Below, piece by piece: positions 42,959-52,843 of a stretch of DNA of 64,000 nt (the stretch's first letter is position 1; each line of letters opens with the position of its first letter). A model generated the notes under the pieces. That model was not told the origin of the DNA. It did not search any database and saw nothing but the letters and a program-made list of their open reading frames with translations. The DNA comes from UBA8106 sp913052135. GTDB taxonomy: Bacteria > Acidobacteriota > Vicinamibacteria > Vicinamibacterales > UBA823. The stretch covers positions 1 through 64,000 of the forward strand of contig CAJXDY010000004.1 of assembly GCA_913052135.1 (NCBI GenBank). The letters run 5' to 3'. A program made the translations under genes and the position numbers.

Positions 42959-43393
42959 TTACGAAGACATCCTGCTCCTCGAAACTACCCGAAAACTTTC
43001 GAGTGCAATTGCGAAAACCACGCAGGAGGCACCCACAAATAATCCCAGAGCATGCAGGCGAAAACGAGCAATCATAACGTACCCGATCAAACCGAGTAAA
43101 GCATACCGTAGGACGAACTTTGCCATCACCGTAGCTATCACGCGACGACTCGTCCGATTTTCAACACCTCGCGCCTGTCCTCCCACGCGAGTAAGCGCGG
43201 AGACCATGCCGTCAACAACTAACTTAATGACGCTGTAACTGACACCAGTCACAGCCCCACCCGCCAGAATTCCGATCACTGCATCAATTCGATCAGCCGC
43301 AACCAACCACGCAATCGCTGCAAATACAATGCAGGCAACAATTGCATTCCGTTCAATTCGACGCAGTACCGGGTCCGCCTCCTTGCCGATCAT
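42959..43393 (-). CDS. atpI: AtpI-like membrane protein of the F0 operon
   Basis: 144 residues with four predicted membrane segments (about 17-35, 38-56, 88-106 and 112-130). Size, topology and placement between atpZ and atpB match subunit I, which assists c-ring assembly and Mg uptake. Sequence similarity to described AtpI is low, so the call leans on context. The reading frame overlaps the end of atpZ by 41 nt, unusual even for this tightly packed operon; a start farther downstream would shorten the overlap. Confidence 0.7.
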   Translation of the reverse strand: MIGKEADPVLRRIERNAIVACIVFAAIAWLVAADRIDAVIGILAGGAVTGVSYSVIKLVVDGMVSALTRVGGQARGVENRTSRRVIATVMAKFVLRYALLGLIGYVMIARFRLHALGLFVGASCVVFAIALESFRVVSRSRMSS

Positions 43394-43613
43394 TCAAGAA
43401 GCTCTCCGAAACCCTGAAGACATTGAGGACTCCAGCCGTCACACCTAAAAAGAAGAACACCAGGAAAAACCACGGAGATGAACCAAGCCAACTATCAAGT
43501 AAATACCCGAATCCTGCTCCCATCACCACGGCTAGAACAAACGAGAGGCCGACTGCACTAAGTGCCCCGACTGTTTGGAGTGTGCCCAAGCGCGTTCGGC
43601 TGAGACGTAGCAT
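43353..43613 (-). CDS. atpZ: AtpZ/AtpI-family small membrane protein
   Basis: 86 residues with two membrane segments (about 14-40 and 47-67) and the family motif GAGFGYLLDSWLGSSPWFF followed by FFLGVTAGVLNVFR. AtpZ partners AtpI as a putative Mg/Ca channel feeding the ATP synthase in several bacteria. It starts 39 nt after the nuoN stop and overlaps atpI, linking the nuo and atp genes. Confidence 0.85.
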   Translation of the reverse strand: MLRLSRTRLGTLQTVGALSAVGLSFVLAVVMGAGFGYLLDSWLGSSPWFFLVFFFLGVTAGVLNVFRVSESFLNDRQGGGPGTASN

Positions 43614-43652
43614 CTGCTGTTTGCTAGAATCGAGGGACGGTAAAGCAACAAC

Positions 43653-45128
43653 TCAATAAAACAGAGCGCCGACAATAACAGGCTCACGGAGCACCTGTGT
43701 CGACGCCGCTGCTAACTCAAAAAGTGGACCCGGATACAGCCCGAATACGATCGTGCCGACCAAAGTAATTACTAAAGCGGCAACCATCGCCGGGCTAACT
43801 CTAATCGGTGGCCCAGCAATCTCTTCCTTGATCCACATATAAACAATGACACGAATGTAGTAATACAGCGAAATGGCACTGTTTCCCACTGCTACGACAG
43901 CCAGCCAAATATAGCCACTTTCAATCGCGGCACTAAACAGCCAAAATTTACCCATAAATCCGGCTGTTGGTGGTATGCCACCCAGCGACAGCATGAAAAA
44001 GAGCATCGCAAAAGCTGCAACCGGATACCTAGAATACAGGCCGCTTAAGTCCTTAAGTTCATCACCCGCTACATTCTCGCGCCGCAACATTGTCACCACA
44101 GCAAAGGCACCTAACTGCATGAAAACATAGACCATTAGGTATACAAAGATGGCTGTAAAACCTCTTGGCGTACCCGCAACAACACCAATCAATATGTAAC
44201 CTGCGTGAGCAATCGACGAATAGGCGAGCATTCGCTTAATGTTGCTTTGCGTAATGGCCGCAATATTACCCAGGGTCATCGTAATAATCGCCAAGGCGTA
44301 GAAGATAGGCCTCCACTCCTCAACTAACCCGGGTAATCCTTCGAAAAAAATTCGGAGCAACATGGCAAAGGCCGCCGCTTTTGATCCCACCGATAGAAAC
44401 GCGGTGACCGGTGTCGGGGCACCTTCGTACACATCAGGCGCCCACATATGAAATGGCACTGCAGCAATTTTAAAGCCAATGCCCGCAATTACTAAAATTA
44501 TTGCAACTAATAGCAGACCATCCGATTCACCTGCCACAAACGTAGCTGTCAATTCTCTTAAATTTGTTGTGCCGGACAGTCCATAAAGAATGGACATCCC
44601 GTAAAGGAGAAGGCCTAAGGAAAAAGCGCCTAACAAGAAATACTTCACGGCAGCTTCATTTGATCGACGGTTAGGTTTCACATAGCCGACCAAGATATAA
44701 AATGCAACTGCCATCGTTTCCAGGCCAATAAAGATCGCAATTAAATCGATCCCGCTCGCCATAAACATCATGCCGAGCGTCGCACATAAGATTAGGAAAT
44801 AGTACTCACCGACCTTGAGTCCTTCTGCTTCCAAGTATGACGACGACATTAAGACGGTAATGGCAGCAGCACCGAGAAAAATTAGTTTGAAGAAAAACGC
44901 GAAGCCATCAATCGCCAACAGTCCACGTGACACAACCAGATTTGCGCCAGAAAATGGAAGCAAGGTAAGTGCGGTCGCTCCAAGAACAGCGAGAGCGCAC
45001 CATCCAAGAACACGCTGGTGTTGCCTTGAGGTAAACAGGTCGACGATCAAGAGCAGTAATGCTCCGGCCGTCAGCACGATCTCGGGCAGGATATATTGAA
45101 AATCCTGCATCGAAAAGCCGGCTGGCAT
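43653..45128 (-). CDS. nuoN: NADH-quinone oxidoreductase subunit N
   Basis: 491 residues, about 14 membrane segments; one of three antiporter-like proton-pumping subunits of complex I. Conserved features are the broken-helix lysine region LVGYVKPNRRSNEAAVKYFLLG, the glutamate in FIGLETMAVAFYIL, and the FKIAAVPFHMWAPDVYEGAP block, followed by NIKRMLAYSSIAHAGYILIG. Last nuo gene; 3 nt separate it from nuoM. Confidence 0.95.
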   Translation of the reverse strand: MPAGFSMQDFQYILPEIVLTAGALLLLIVDLFTSRQHQRVLGWCALAVLGATALTLLPFSGANLVVSRGLLAIDGFAFFFKLIFLGAAAITVLMSSSYLEAEGLKVGEYYFLILCATLGMMFMASGIDLIAIFIGLETMAVAFYILVGYVKPNRRSNEAAVKYFLLGAFSLGLLLYGMSILYGLSGTTNLRELTATFVAGESDGLLLVAIILVIAGIGFKIAAVPFHMWAPDVYEGAPTPVTAFLSVGSKAAAFAMLLRIFFEGLPGLVEEWRPIFYALAIITMTLGNIAAITQSNIKRMLAYSSIAHAGYILIGVVAGTPRGFTAIFVYLMVYVFMQLGAFAVVTMLRRENVAGDELKDLSGLYSRYPVAAFAMLFFMLSLGGIPPTAGFMGKFWLFSAAIESGYIWLAVVAVGNSAISLYYYIRVIVYMWIKEEIAGPPIRVSPAMVAALVITLVGTIVFGLYPGPLFELAAASTQVLREPVIVGALFY

Positions 45129-45131
45129 GTG

Positions 45132-46814
45132 TCAGTTACCTCCTGCCAATGCACTACCCCTTAGCATGGAACCGTTAGATGGCTCGCTGGTGAGCTTGTC
45201 ATCTGGGCACGCTTCTGCGACTACTCCATCCACTCGTTCGCTTTCTTTTGCCAATCGCACCTCAGCATGGCTGGGGTCGTCCTGGCACACCGCCATGACA
45301 TTCTGTGGAGCGTAATCCGCATTCACCCGCGTCATCACACGCTCAACAGACGTTTCCAGGCGCCGCAAGAATGGAGAAGGATAAAGCCCAATCCACACTG
45401 CCAAGATGATAAGCGGCACGAACGTTGCTAGTTCTCGCACATTCAAATCAGCAAGTCCTTCATTCTTAGGATTATCAATCGTGCCAAACATCGTTCGCTG
45501 GTACAGCCACAGCATATAGGCAGCACCTAGCACAATTCCGGTTGCAGCAACAGCCGCCCACCATTTACTAACCACGAAGACGCCCTGCAGAATTAAGATT
45601 TCGCCAATGAATCCATTGAGTGTTGGCAGCCCAATCGACGACATCGTCATGATTAGAAACACAGCGGCAAAGACTGGCATGGTCTTCGATAATCCGCCAT
45701 ACTCAGAAATTTCTCGCGTATGTCGACGTTCGTACACAATTCCTACGATTAAGAAAAGTGCCCCGGTTGAAATGCCATGGTTAATTTGCTGAATAATGCT
45801 GCCAGTAATACCCACTGGAGTTAACGCAAACATACCCAGCATCACCAGCCCCATATGGCTAACTGAGGAGTAAGCTACTAAACGCTTCCAGTCACTCTGT
45901 GAGAGCGCCACTAACGCGCCATAAATAATGCCAACGATAGAAAGTCCGGCAATCAACGGTACAAAGCTTACGGTGGCATCAGGCAAAATCGGAAGACTGA
46001 ACCGAATAAACCCGTACGTCCCCATCTTTAACAAGACAGCTGCCAGAATGACTGAGCCGGCTGTCGGCGCATCAGTGTGTGCATCTGGTAGCCATGTGTG
46101 AAACGGAAACATTGGCACTTTGACAGCAAAACCAAGGAAGAACGCTAAAAAGACCCACCATTGTAAATCCACCGGCATATTTAGTTCATGGAACTGAGTA
46201 ACGTCGAACGTGTAAACACCGGTCACACTGTACTGGTAAAAATAAACCGCCAGAATACCCAGCAACATCACAACGCTGCCTACAAGTGTGTACAGGAAAA
46301 ACTTGATAGCCGAATACAAACGATTGTCGCTACCCCAGATCCCAATCAAGAAATACATCGGAACAAGCATCACTTCCCAAAACAAGAAAAACAGCAAAAA
46401 ATCGAGAGTGATAAATGCACCGATCATGCCCGTCTGCAACACAAGCAGAAAAATATAGTATTCCTTCACCCGCTCAGTGATCGCCGTCCAAGATGACAAG
46501 ATCGCGATCATCCCCATCAGCGTAGTCAGCAAGACGAGCAACGAACTGAACCCATCAACCCCCAGGAAATATTCAGCTCCAATTGATGGAATCCACGGCG
46601 CCCGCTCGACAAATTGCCAATCTGGATTTGCTGAGTCGTACCAGAACCAAAGTGGCAACGAGACAAGGAACCCCAAAGACGCAACGATGTTAGCAATCCA
46701 TCGAATCGTATCGTCACGACGGCGATCAACGAACAACAAGATGATCGCGCCTACAAGCGGCAGCAATAAAATAAGTGACAGTAGTGGAAATTCAGCAGCG
46801 TTATTCATATTCAT
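45132..46814 (-). CDS. nuoM: NADH-quinone oxidoreductase subunit M
   Basis: 560 residues, about 14 membrane segments, antiporter-like pump subunit. Key residues lie in LFWEVMLVPMYFLIGIWG (TM5 glutamate), KVPMFPFHTWLPDAHTDAP (TM7 lysine and conserved HTWLPDAH) and DWKRLVAYSSVSHMGLV (TM8). The C-terminus carries an extra cytoplasmic tail of about 60 hydrophilic residues (from about 495 on), longer than in E. coli. 51 nt separate it from nuoL upstream. Confidence 0.95.
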   Translation of the reverse strand: MNMNNAAEFPLLSLILLLPLVGAIILLFVDRRRDDTIRWIANIVASLGFLVSLPLWFWYDSANPDWQFVERAPWIPSIGAEYFLGVDGFSSLLVLLTTLMGMIAILSSWTAITERVKEYYIFLLVLQTGMIGAFITLDFLLFFLFWEVMLVPMYFLIGIWGSDNRLYSAIKFFLYTLVGSVVMLLGILAVYFYQYSVTGVYTFDVTQFHELNMPVDLQWWVFLAFFLGFAVKVPMFPFHTWLPDAHTDAPTAGSVILAAVLLKMGTYGFIRFSLPILPDATVSFVPLIAGLSIVGIIYGALVALSQSDWKRLVAYSSVSHMGLVMLGMFALTPVGITGSIIQQINHGISTGALFLIVGIVYERRHTREISEYGGLSKTMPVFAAVFLIMTMSSIGLPTLNGFIGEILILQGVFVVSKWWAAVAATGIVLGAAYMLWLYQRTMFGTIDNPKNEGLADLNVRELATFVPLIILAVWIGLYPSPFLRRLETSVERVMTRVNADYAPQNVMAVCQDDPSHAEVRLAKESERVDGVVAEACPDDKLTSEPSNGSMLRGSALAGGN

Positions 46815-46865
46815 AAAACAACCAGTAGCTTTAGGGTTATGTACGTCAATCCCATTGCACCCACG

Positions 46866-48941
46866 TCAACTCACTATGAAATACACACTAACGAAAACGA
46901 AAACACCCAACAGCATCACAAGCGCGTAGTTTTGAATTAGACCAGTTTGTATACGACGCACGCTAAAACTGGACTCCGAAGCACTCCAACCGACAAGGTT
47001 CACCAGTCCATCAACAACATACTTATCGAAAAGATGCGACAACCAGCCTGAGAAAACTGTGAGCCGAGCAGTCAGGTTGACTGCGCCGTCGACAACACGG
47101 GCGTCAAATTGCCATAATTTTTTGGCACTCAGCATCGTACCGCGAACAGCTGTCGCGTTGTAGAACTCGTCGACATAATATTTGTTGAGCAATACACGAT
47201 GTGCTCGTGCCCACTGGTTTCGCATGCGCTCTGCCAATTCTGGTCTCTGCACATAAAATCGGTAAGCTAGGCCAATCGCACTTACCGAGATCAGCACTGA
47301 CAAAGCCATCAAACCCAATTCTCCAGCATGGGACATATGAGCCGCTGGTACCGCAGTCGCTACAGCCAAGCTTGGTTCAAGAAAATGTTCGATGGCATTG
47401 TTTCCACCGAGAGCTGCAGGGATGCCCACGAAACCCGCAACAATCGCCCCGATCGCCAAAATCGCTAACGGTACGGTCATCATTCTTGGTGACTCGTGCG
47501 GTCCATGCCAGGGGCCATGACCACCATGGGTAGCCGTTGATGTTTCGTTTTCGTGGTTGTCCGTCTGCCACGCCGGACCTCGGTAATTACCGAAAAACGT
47601 CATGGACATCAAGCGGAACATATAAAAAGACGTCATGGCTGCCGTCAATACGGCGAGTCCCCAAAACACCCGATTACTAAGGAATGTACGAAATAAAATT
47701 TCGTCTTTGCTGAAAAATCCTGCAAGCGGCGGTATCCCGGCAATCGCTAAACTACCAATTAACATTGTTATAAACGTTACCGGCATGTACGCTCTCAGAC
47801 CACCCATGCGCCGCATATCCTGCTCGTGATTCATCGCGCGGATAACCGACCCGCTTCCAAGGAACAAGAGTGCTTTGAAGAAGGCGTGTGTCATTAAATG
47901 AAATACACCCGCTGTATACGCGCCAACGCCCATGGCTACAAACATGTAGCCCAACTGCGAGACGGTCGAATAGGCCAAAACTCGTTTAATGTCGTACTGG
48001 ACCAATCCAATTGTCGCCGCAACAAACGCAGTCAATAAACCAACAATGGCCACGATTTCCATCACCATGGGTGCATGCGAAAAGAGGACAGCATTTCGGG
48101 CGACCATGTAGACGCCAGCCGTAACCATTGTTGCCGCATGGATCAATGCCGATACCGGAGTCGGACCCTCCATCGCATCGGGTAACCAGACATAAAGTGG
48201 AATCTGCGCGCTTTTGCCTGTTGCACCAACGAACAACAGCAAGCAAATTATAGACAAGACGCCGAACTGGGCGATTTCAATGGGCATCTCGGCTGCAATA
48301 TTAGCCACTGCTTTGAAATCAACAGTACCGAATGTGAAAAATATGAAGAAGATAGCTAATACAAATCCCCAGTCTCCAATCCGATTGACCAGAAAAGCCT
48401 TCTTCCCAGCATCAGACGCACTCTTTTTTTCGTAATAAAATCCAATAAGCAGATAGGAACACAGCCCTACACCCTCCCAGCCAACGAACATAACTAAAAG
48501 GTTCGCCCCAAGAACCAGAGTCAGCATGAAAAAGCAGAACAAATTTAAGTAACAAAAATATCTTGCATAGGCACCCCGCGGTTCGTCATGCATATAGGAA
48601 ACGGAATACATATGGATAAGAAACCCAATACCAGACACGATTAAAATCATCATGGCAGACAAAGGATCTAAGCGAAATGCCCAAGGAACTTCGAAGGCTC
48701 CAATGCCATTAGCTGTTGCCAATGGGATAGGAGGGATCCAATTCGCCAAGACTACGACGTGTTCACGAGCCTCAAGGCCCAATAAATCCACGAACGCCAT
48801 TAGAGACAGGACAGCCGCAATCCCCATTGATGCGCAAGCGACAGTTGCTGACTGTGCCTTATTGAACAGTCGGATTCCAACTAAGCCATTAATGGCCGCG
48901 CCGATTCCGGGTACTAAGGGGATTAACCAAATTAGATCCAT
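46866..48941 (-). CDS. nuoL: NADH-quinone oxidoreductase subunit L
   Basis: 691 residues. Distal antiporter-like pump subunit with about 14 core membrane segments (LFVGWEGVGLCSYLLIGFYY; then SAQIPLYVWLPDAMEGPTPV; then DIKRVLAYSTVSQLGYM) plus the C-terminal lateral helix that braces the membrane arm. A His-rich insertion (STATHGGHGPWHGPHESP, about 485-502) interrupts the C-terminal part. It starts 31 nt after nuoK. Confidence 0.95.
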   Translation of the reverse strand: MDLIWLIPLVPGIGAAINGLVGIRLFNKAQSATVACASMGIAAVLSLMAFVDLLGLEAREHVVVLANWIPPIPLATANGIGAFEVPWAFRLDPLSAMMILIVSGIGFLIHMYSVSYMHDEPRGAYARYFCYLNLFCFFMLTLVLGANLLVMFVGWEGVGLCSYLLIGFYYEKKSASDAGKKAFLVNRIGDWGFVLAIFFIFFTFGTVDFKAVANIAAEMPIEIAQFGVLSIICLLLFVGATGKSAQIPLYVWLPDAMEGPTPVSALIHAATMVTAGVYMVARNAVLFSHAPMVMEIVAIVGLLTAFVAATIGLVQYDIKRVLAYSTVSQLGYMFVAMGVGAYTAGVFHLMTHAFFKALLFLGSGSVIRAMNHEQDMRRMGGLRAYMPVTFITMLIGSLAIAGIPPLAGFFSKDEILFRTFLSNRVFWGLAVLTAAMTSFYMFRLMSMTFFGNYRGPAWQTDNHENETSTATHGGHGPWHGPHESPRMMTVPLAILAIGAIVAGFVGIPAALGGNNAIEHFLEPSLAVATAVPAAHMSHAGELGLMALSVLISVSAIGLAYRFYVQRPELAERMRNQWARAHRVLLNKYYVDEFYNATAVRGTMLSAKKLWQFDARVVDGAVNLTARLTVFSGWLSHLFDKYVVDGLVNLVGWSASESSFSVRRIQTGLIQNYALVMLLGVFVFVSVYFIVS

Positions 48942-48972
48942 ATTTGCTCACGCCAACCGTGATATGCGATTG

Positions 48973-49293
48973 TTACCATCGCATCACGTTCATTTCGTCG
49001 ATATTCACCGTTTCCTTGTTTCGATAGAACGCTAGAATTATTCCTAGACCGACAGCGGCCTCAGCGGCAGCCACCGCTATAACAAACACTGCAAACACTT
49101 GACCGACCACATGCTCCAACTGGTACGAAAACGCCGCAAGGTTAATATTGACGGCGTTTAACATTAATTCAATCGACATGAAAATAATGAAGATGTTACG
49201 GCGAAGCATGACACCGATCACGCCAATCATGAACAGGGAGGCCGATAACACCATGTAGTGAGTTGTAGTGATTTCTAACATGTTTCCACTCAC
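48973..49293 (-). CDS. nuoK: NADH-quinone oxidoreductase subunit K
   Basis: 106 residues with three membrane segments. The two conserved membrane glutamates of the coupling channel are in FMSIELMLNAVNINL and AVAAAEAAVGLGIIL. Normal length. It lies 46 nt after nuoJ. Confidence 0.95.
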   Translation of the reverse strand: MSGNMLEITTTHYMVLSASLFMIGVIGVMLRRNIFIIFMSIELMLNAVNINLAAFSYQLEHVVGQVFAVFVIAVAAAEAAVGLGIILAFYRNKETVNIDEMNVMRW

Positions 49294-49339
49294 ATAGTCA
49301 GGGCGCCGAAAATAAGGTGCGTCTGTCCAGCAAATACCA

Positions 49340-49858
49340 TTACAACTCTCTCTTTGCTAAGACGATGGCACCCACCATCGCCACCAACAATAAAATCGAC
49401 GCAACTTCAAACGGTATTAAGTAGTTCGTATAGAGCATCCAGCCGATTTGTTCTACATTTCCTCCAACATCAGAAAGCCCAGCATCACTGACCGTAGCAA
49501 CTGACGATGGGCGAACTGCGCTGTAAACGATGATCGCAGCAAACTCGGCTAGCACCGCACCAGACAAAAGCATTCCAGTTCGAGCTAAACGACGAGGATC
49601 TTCATGAGCTTCTGGTGACCCCTTTAAATTAACCAGCATAACGACGAACAAGTACAGCACCACGATGCCACCCGTGTACACCAGCACCTGAATCACAGCG
49701 AGGAACTCGGCCCTTAACAAGACATACAGCATGGCTACGAACATAAAGTTCGCCACCAAGAACAGGACACAGTGGACAGTGTTACGGGTAGTCACCACTA
49801 AAATGGCAAAACCTAAAATGAAGGCAGATAATCCATAGAATGCGATTGCTTCGCCCAT
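49340..49858 (-). CDS. nuoJ: NADH-quinone oxidoreductase subunit J
   Basis: 172 residues, five membrane segments. The conserved YVLLRAEFLAVIQVLVYTGGI block (third segment, where the pi-bulge helix forms the gate of complex I) is intact, followed by VLYLFVVMLVNLK. The gene begins 16 nt after the nuoH stop; nuoI, which sits between H and J in most bacteria, is not there. Confidence 0.94.
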   Translation of the reverse strand: MGEAIAFYGLSAFILGFAILVVTTRNTVHCVLFLVANFMFVAMLYVLLRAEFLAVIQVLVYTGGIVVLYLFVVMLVNLKGSPEAHEDPRRLARTGMLLSGAVLAEFAAIIVYSAVRPSSVATVSDAGLSDVGGNVEQIGWMLYTNYLIPFEVASILLLVAMVGAIVLAKREL

Positions 49859-49874
49859 AATCTTCTTTACCCGT

Positions 49875-50894
49875 TTACAACAAAACCTTCACAACGCCAC
49901 TCACCACAACATTTCCAATAGCAATAGGAATAAGCACTTTCCATCCCAAGCGCATCAACTGGTCATACCGGTATCTAGGCAGCGTCGCACGAATCCAGAG
50001 AAAGACATATAAAAATACAAAAGTCTTGCCGATAAACCAGATCCAGGAAGGGATTAGATCGAGAAAACCAAGTGCCTCAACGGCAGGAAACGGCCTTAGC
50101 CAACCCCCCATGAACAGCGTGGTCGCGACCGAGCAAATAACAATCATGTTGGCGTACTCAGCCAAGAAAAATAGAGCGAACCGCATTCCACTGTATTCGG
50201 TATGAAATCCACCGGTCAGTTCTTGTTCGGCTTCCGGCATGTCAAATGGAGCACGATTGGTTTCGGCAAGTCCACCAATGAAAAATAAGACAAACGCAAC
50301 CGGCTGAACAAACAGAAACCAGAGACCAGATTCACGTTGTGCTTCTACAATGCCCACCATGCTCAACGTCCCAGCAGTTACAATCATACTAACTAGCGTC
50401 ATCGTTACCACCACTTCGTAACTAATAAGCTGCGCTGAAGCACGCAAGCTCGCCAGCAAAGGATACTTACTGTTAGACGCCCAGCCACCTAAGATAATTC
50501 CGTAAACACCAATCGAAGCCACTGAAACGATGTAAAGCAGGCCAACATTAATGTCTGTGATATACAACGGCTCCAAACGACCAAACAAATTCACTTCGGG
50601 ACCGAACGGAATCACGGCAAAAACAATTAATGCAGGCACAAGCACCATCATGGGAGCGATTGTGAACACCCATTTGTCAGCTCGAGCCGGTGTAATGTCT
50701 TCCTTCATCATTAGCTTTAGCGCATCAGCGATAGGCTGCAACACTCCTCTTGGACCAACTCGCATCGGACCAAGCCTTGATTGAACCCAGGCAATGACTT
50801 TACGCTCGAGTAGCGTCATGTACGAAACCGACACCAGTACAGCATTGAGAAGAATGACGATTTTCAGAAGCGGGATAACAAGAATGTCGACCAT
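49875..50894 (-). CDS. nuoH: NADH-quinone oxidoreductase subunit H
   Basis: 339 residues, eight membrane segments; forms the quinone chamber with NuoB and NuoD. Conserved blocks: ERKVIAWVQSRLGPMRVGPR, GVLQPIADALKLMMKEDI, then ETNRAPFDMPEAEQELTGG with the acidic loop that communicates with the quinone site, and YSGMRFALFFLAEYANM. 37 nt separate it from nuoD. Confidence 0.95.
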   Translation of the reverse strand: MVDILVIPLLKIVILLNAVLVSVSYMTLLERKVIAWVQSRLGPMRVGPRGVLQPIADALKLMMKEDITPARADKWVFTIAPMMVLVPALIVFAVIPFGPEVNLFGRLEPLYITDINVGLLYIVSVASIGVYGIILGGWASNSKYPLLASLRASAQLISYEVVVTMTLVSMIVTAGTLSMVGIVEAQRESGLWFLFVQPVAFVLFFIGGLAETNRAPFDMPEAEQELTGGFHTEYSGMRFALFFLAEYANMIVICSVATTLFMGGWLRPFPAVEALGFLDLIPSWIWFIGKTFVFLYVFLWIRATLPRYRYDQLMRLGWKVLIPIAIGNVVVSGVVKVLL

Positions 50895-50931
50895 ATCTCA
50901 GACTTGTGGTGTGTCACCAGATTCTACAGAT

Positions 50932-52056
50932 CTACCTATCTACCTCTCCCAACACGATGTCAATCGAGCCGATAAGCGCAACAACATCGGCAACCAAATG
51001 CCCACGAATAAGTCGTGGCAAAGCCTGCAAATTACAGAAAGAAGGCGACCGAACCCTGAAACGATATGGATTCGTTGACCGGCCGTCGCTGACGATGAAA
51101 AACCCAATCTCACCCTTTGGTGATTCAATTGCGTGATACGTCTCACCAGCAGGCGGCTTAATCAGTCTGGGGACCTTGCCTATAAACGGACCCTCGGGTA
51201 GTCCTTCAATACCTTGACGGATAATTCGTGTTGATTGTCTGAATTCTTCCAACCGGACCAAATACCGATCATAGGTATCACCTCGGTCACCGATCGGAAC
51301 ATCGAATTCGACCTCGTCATAGGCTGCGTACGGTTCGTCCTTTCTAACATCGCGAGGCACACCGGATCCCCTAAGTGCAGGACCGCACATTCCAAGTGCT
51401 ACGGCTTCAGAGCCCGAAATAATACCTATGTCACGTGTGCGTTCGAGCCAAATTCTGTTGTGAGTCAATAATGTTTCGTACTCATCGACTTTTGAATCCA
51501 TGATGTCGCAGAACTCTAGCACCTTGCGATCCCAACCTGGCGGTACATCCAAAGGAAGACCGCCAATTCGCTGTGAGTTGTACGTAAGCCGAGCACCGCA
51601 GTATTCTTCAAAAAGATCAAGAATCAGCTCACGCTCCCTAAAAGCGTATAGAAACACGGTCATAGCCCCGATATCCATGGCATGGGTGCCCAGCCACAAA
51701 CAGTGGCTTGCTATACGCTGCAACTCATTCAGTACCGTTCTTACGTATCGCGCGCGTCGTGGCACTTCGATGGACATCAATTTCTCGACAGTTTCACAAT
51801 ATCCAAGATTCGTCGAAGCTGCGGCCACATAGTCCATGCGATCAGTGAGAAGAATAATTTGGGTCCAGTCTCGATTTTCGGAAAGCTTTTCAATTCCGCG
51901 ATGGAGATAACCGATGACAATGTCTGAGTCGACCACGCGCTCACCGTCTAGGTGCAGCACGATTCGGAGCACACCGTGAGTACTCGGATGTTGGGGCCCC
52001 ATGTTTAAGACCATCTCGTTCGTGTCAAACATAGGACGTGGTGCCTCGACGGTCAT
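50932..52056 (-). CDS. nuoD: NADH-quinone oxidoreductase subunit D (49 kDa)
   Basis: 374 residues, somewhat shorter than the ~400 typical of the subunit. Peripheral-arm subunit lining the quinone pocket, related to NiFe-hydrogenase large subunits but without metal ligands. Conserved blocks: LNMGPQHPSTHGVLRIVL with the quinone-site histidine, GYLHRGIEKLSENRDW, LTDRMDYVAA containing the quinone-site tyrosine, and a C-terminal KGEIGFFIVSDG followed by RFRVRSPSFCNLQAL. It lies 70 nt after nuoC. Confidence 0.96.
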   Translation of the reverse strand: MTVEAPRPMFDTNEMVLNMGPQHPSTHGVLRIVLHLDGERVVDSDIVIGYLHRGIEKLSENRDWTQIILLTDRMDYVAAASTNLGYCETVEKLMSIEVPRRARYVRTVLNELQRIASHCLWLGTHAMDIGAMTVFLYAFRERELILDLFEEYCGARLTYNSQRIGGLPLDVPPGWDRKVLEFCDIMDSKVDEYETLLTHNRIWLERTRDIGIISGSEAVALGMCGPALRGSGVPRDVRKDEPYAAYDEVEFDVPIGDRGDTYDRYLVRLEEFRQSTRIIRQGIEGLPEGPFIGKVPRLIKPPAGETYHAIESPKGEIGFFIVSDGRSTNPYRFRVRSPSFCNLQALPRLIRGHLVADVVALIGSIDIVLGEVDR

Positions 52057-52126
52057 AGTTAAAACCCTAACTTATCCTTTCCTAGGTGACATCCCTGTGG
52101 TGCAACCATCTTCAACCCAATTGATT

Positions 52127-52831
52127 TTATTCGCCTTCATTCTCAGCATCTAGGTTGCGGAGTCTAAGCCAATCCTGTGGCCCTTCCATTAAAAGTTCAC
52201 CCGGACCTTCCAGTGGATAATCCTTTCGCTGCGGATGCCCTTGCCACTCTTCAGGCATTAGAATACGGCGGAGATCTGGATGCCCTGTGATGTTGACACC
52301 GAACATGTCATACACTTCGCGTTCTAACCAGTTAGCTGCTGGCCATACGTCACTCACCGAAGGCACAGCACCATTTTCATCGGTCCGCACCTTTAGGCGA
52401 ACCCGATTTCTGTGCTGCGTAGAATACAGGCAATACACAACATCGAAACGTTTCGCGCGAGCCGGCCAGTCACTAACCGTCACATCTGAGCAAAGATCAA
52501 AACCAACGTCCGGTGCATCCTTTAGAAATTCTGAAACAGCTACAAGGTGTTCGGGGAACACGATGACCGTCCAGTCACCGACCCAATAGCTGAGTTGCTC
52601 AATTGCATTCGGATGCGCCACCCGCAATGCAGTAATAAAAGATGGAACCTCCAGATCGTCCGGAGGGGCAGGGTCAGTCGGGCTGGTTGGAGTAACCGGG
52701 ACCTTCTTCGCAGGTGGTTTAGTCGGCCCTGGTTTTGCAGATGCAGTTGCCTGGCGCTGATTATTATTGGGTGGTTGAGCCAAGCCTGCCCCGCTAGCAT
52801 CAGGAGTTGGTGGTTTTTGTTCGTTATTCAT
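52127..52831 (-). CDS. nuoC: NADH-quinone oxidoreductase subunit C with disordered N-terminal extension
   Basis: 234 residues. The conserved 30-kDa domain occupies about residues 62-220 (VVYCLYSTQHRNRVRLKV, NWLEREVYDMFGVNITGHPD, then RRILMPEEWQGHPQRKDYPL). The first ~60 residues are a Pro/Ala/Lys/Thr-rich, probably disordered extension. No Cys ligands of NuoB are present, so this is not a NuoB-C fusion. The start is 12 nt after the nuoA stop, the position normally held by nuoB. Confidence 0.94.
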   Translation of the reverse strand: MNNEQKPPTPDASGAGLAQPPNNNQRQATASAKPGPTKPPAKKVPVTPTSPTDPAPPDDLEVPSFITALRVAHPNAIEQLSYWVGDWTVIVFPEHLVAVSEFLKDAPDVGFDLCSDVTVSDWPARAKRFDVVYCLYSTQHRNRVRLKVRTDENGAVPSVSDVWPAANWLEREVYDMFGVNITGHPDLRRILMPEEWQGHPQRKDYPLEGPGELLMEGPQDWLRLRNLDAENEGE

Positions 52832-52843
52832 CGGAAAACTAAC

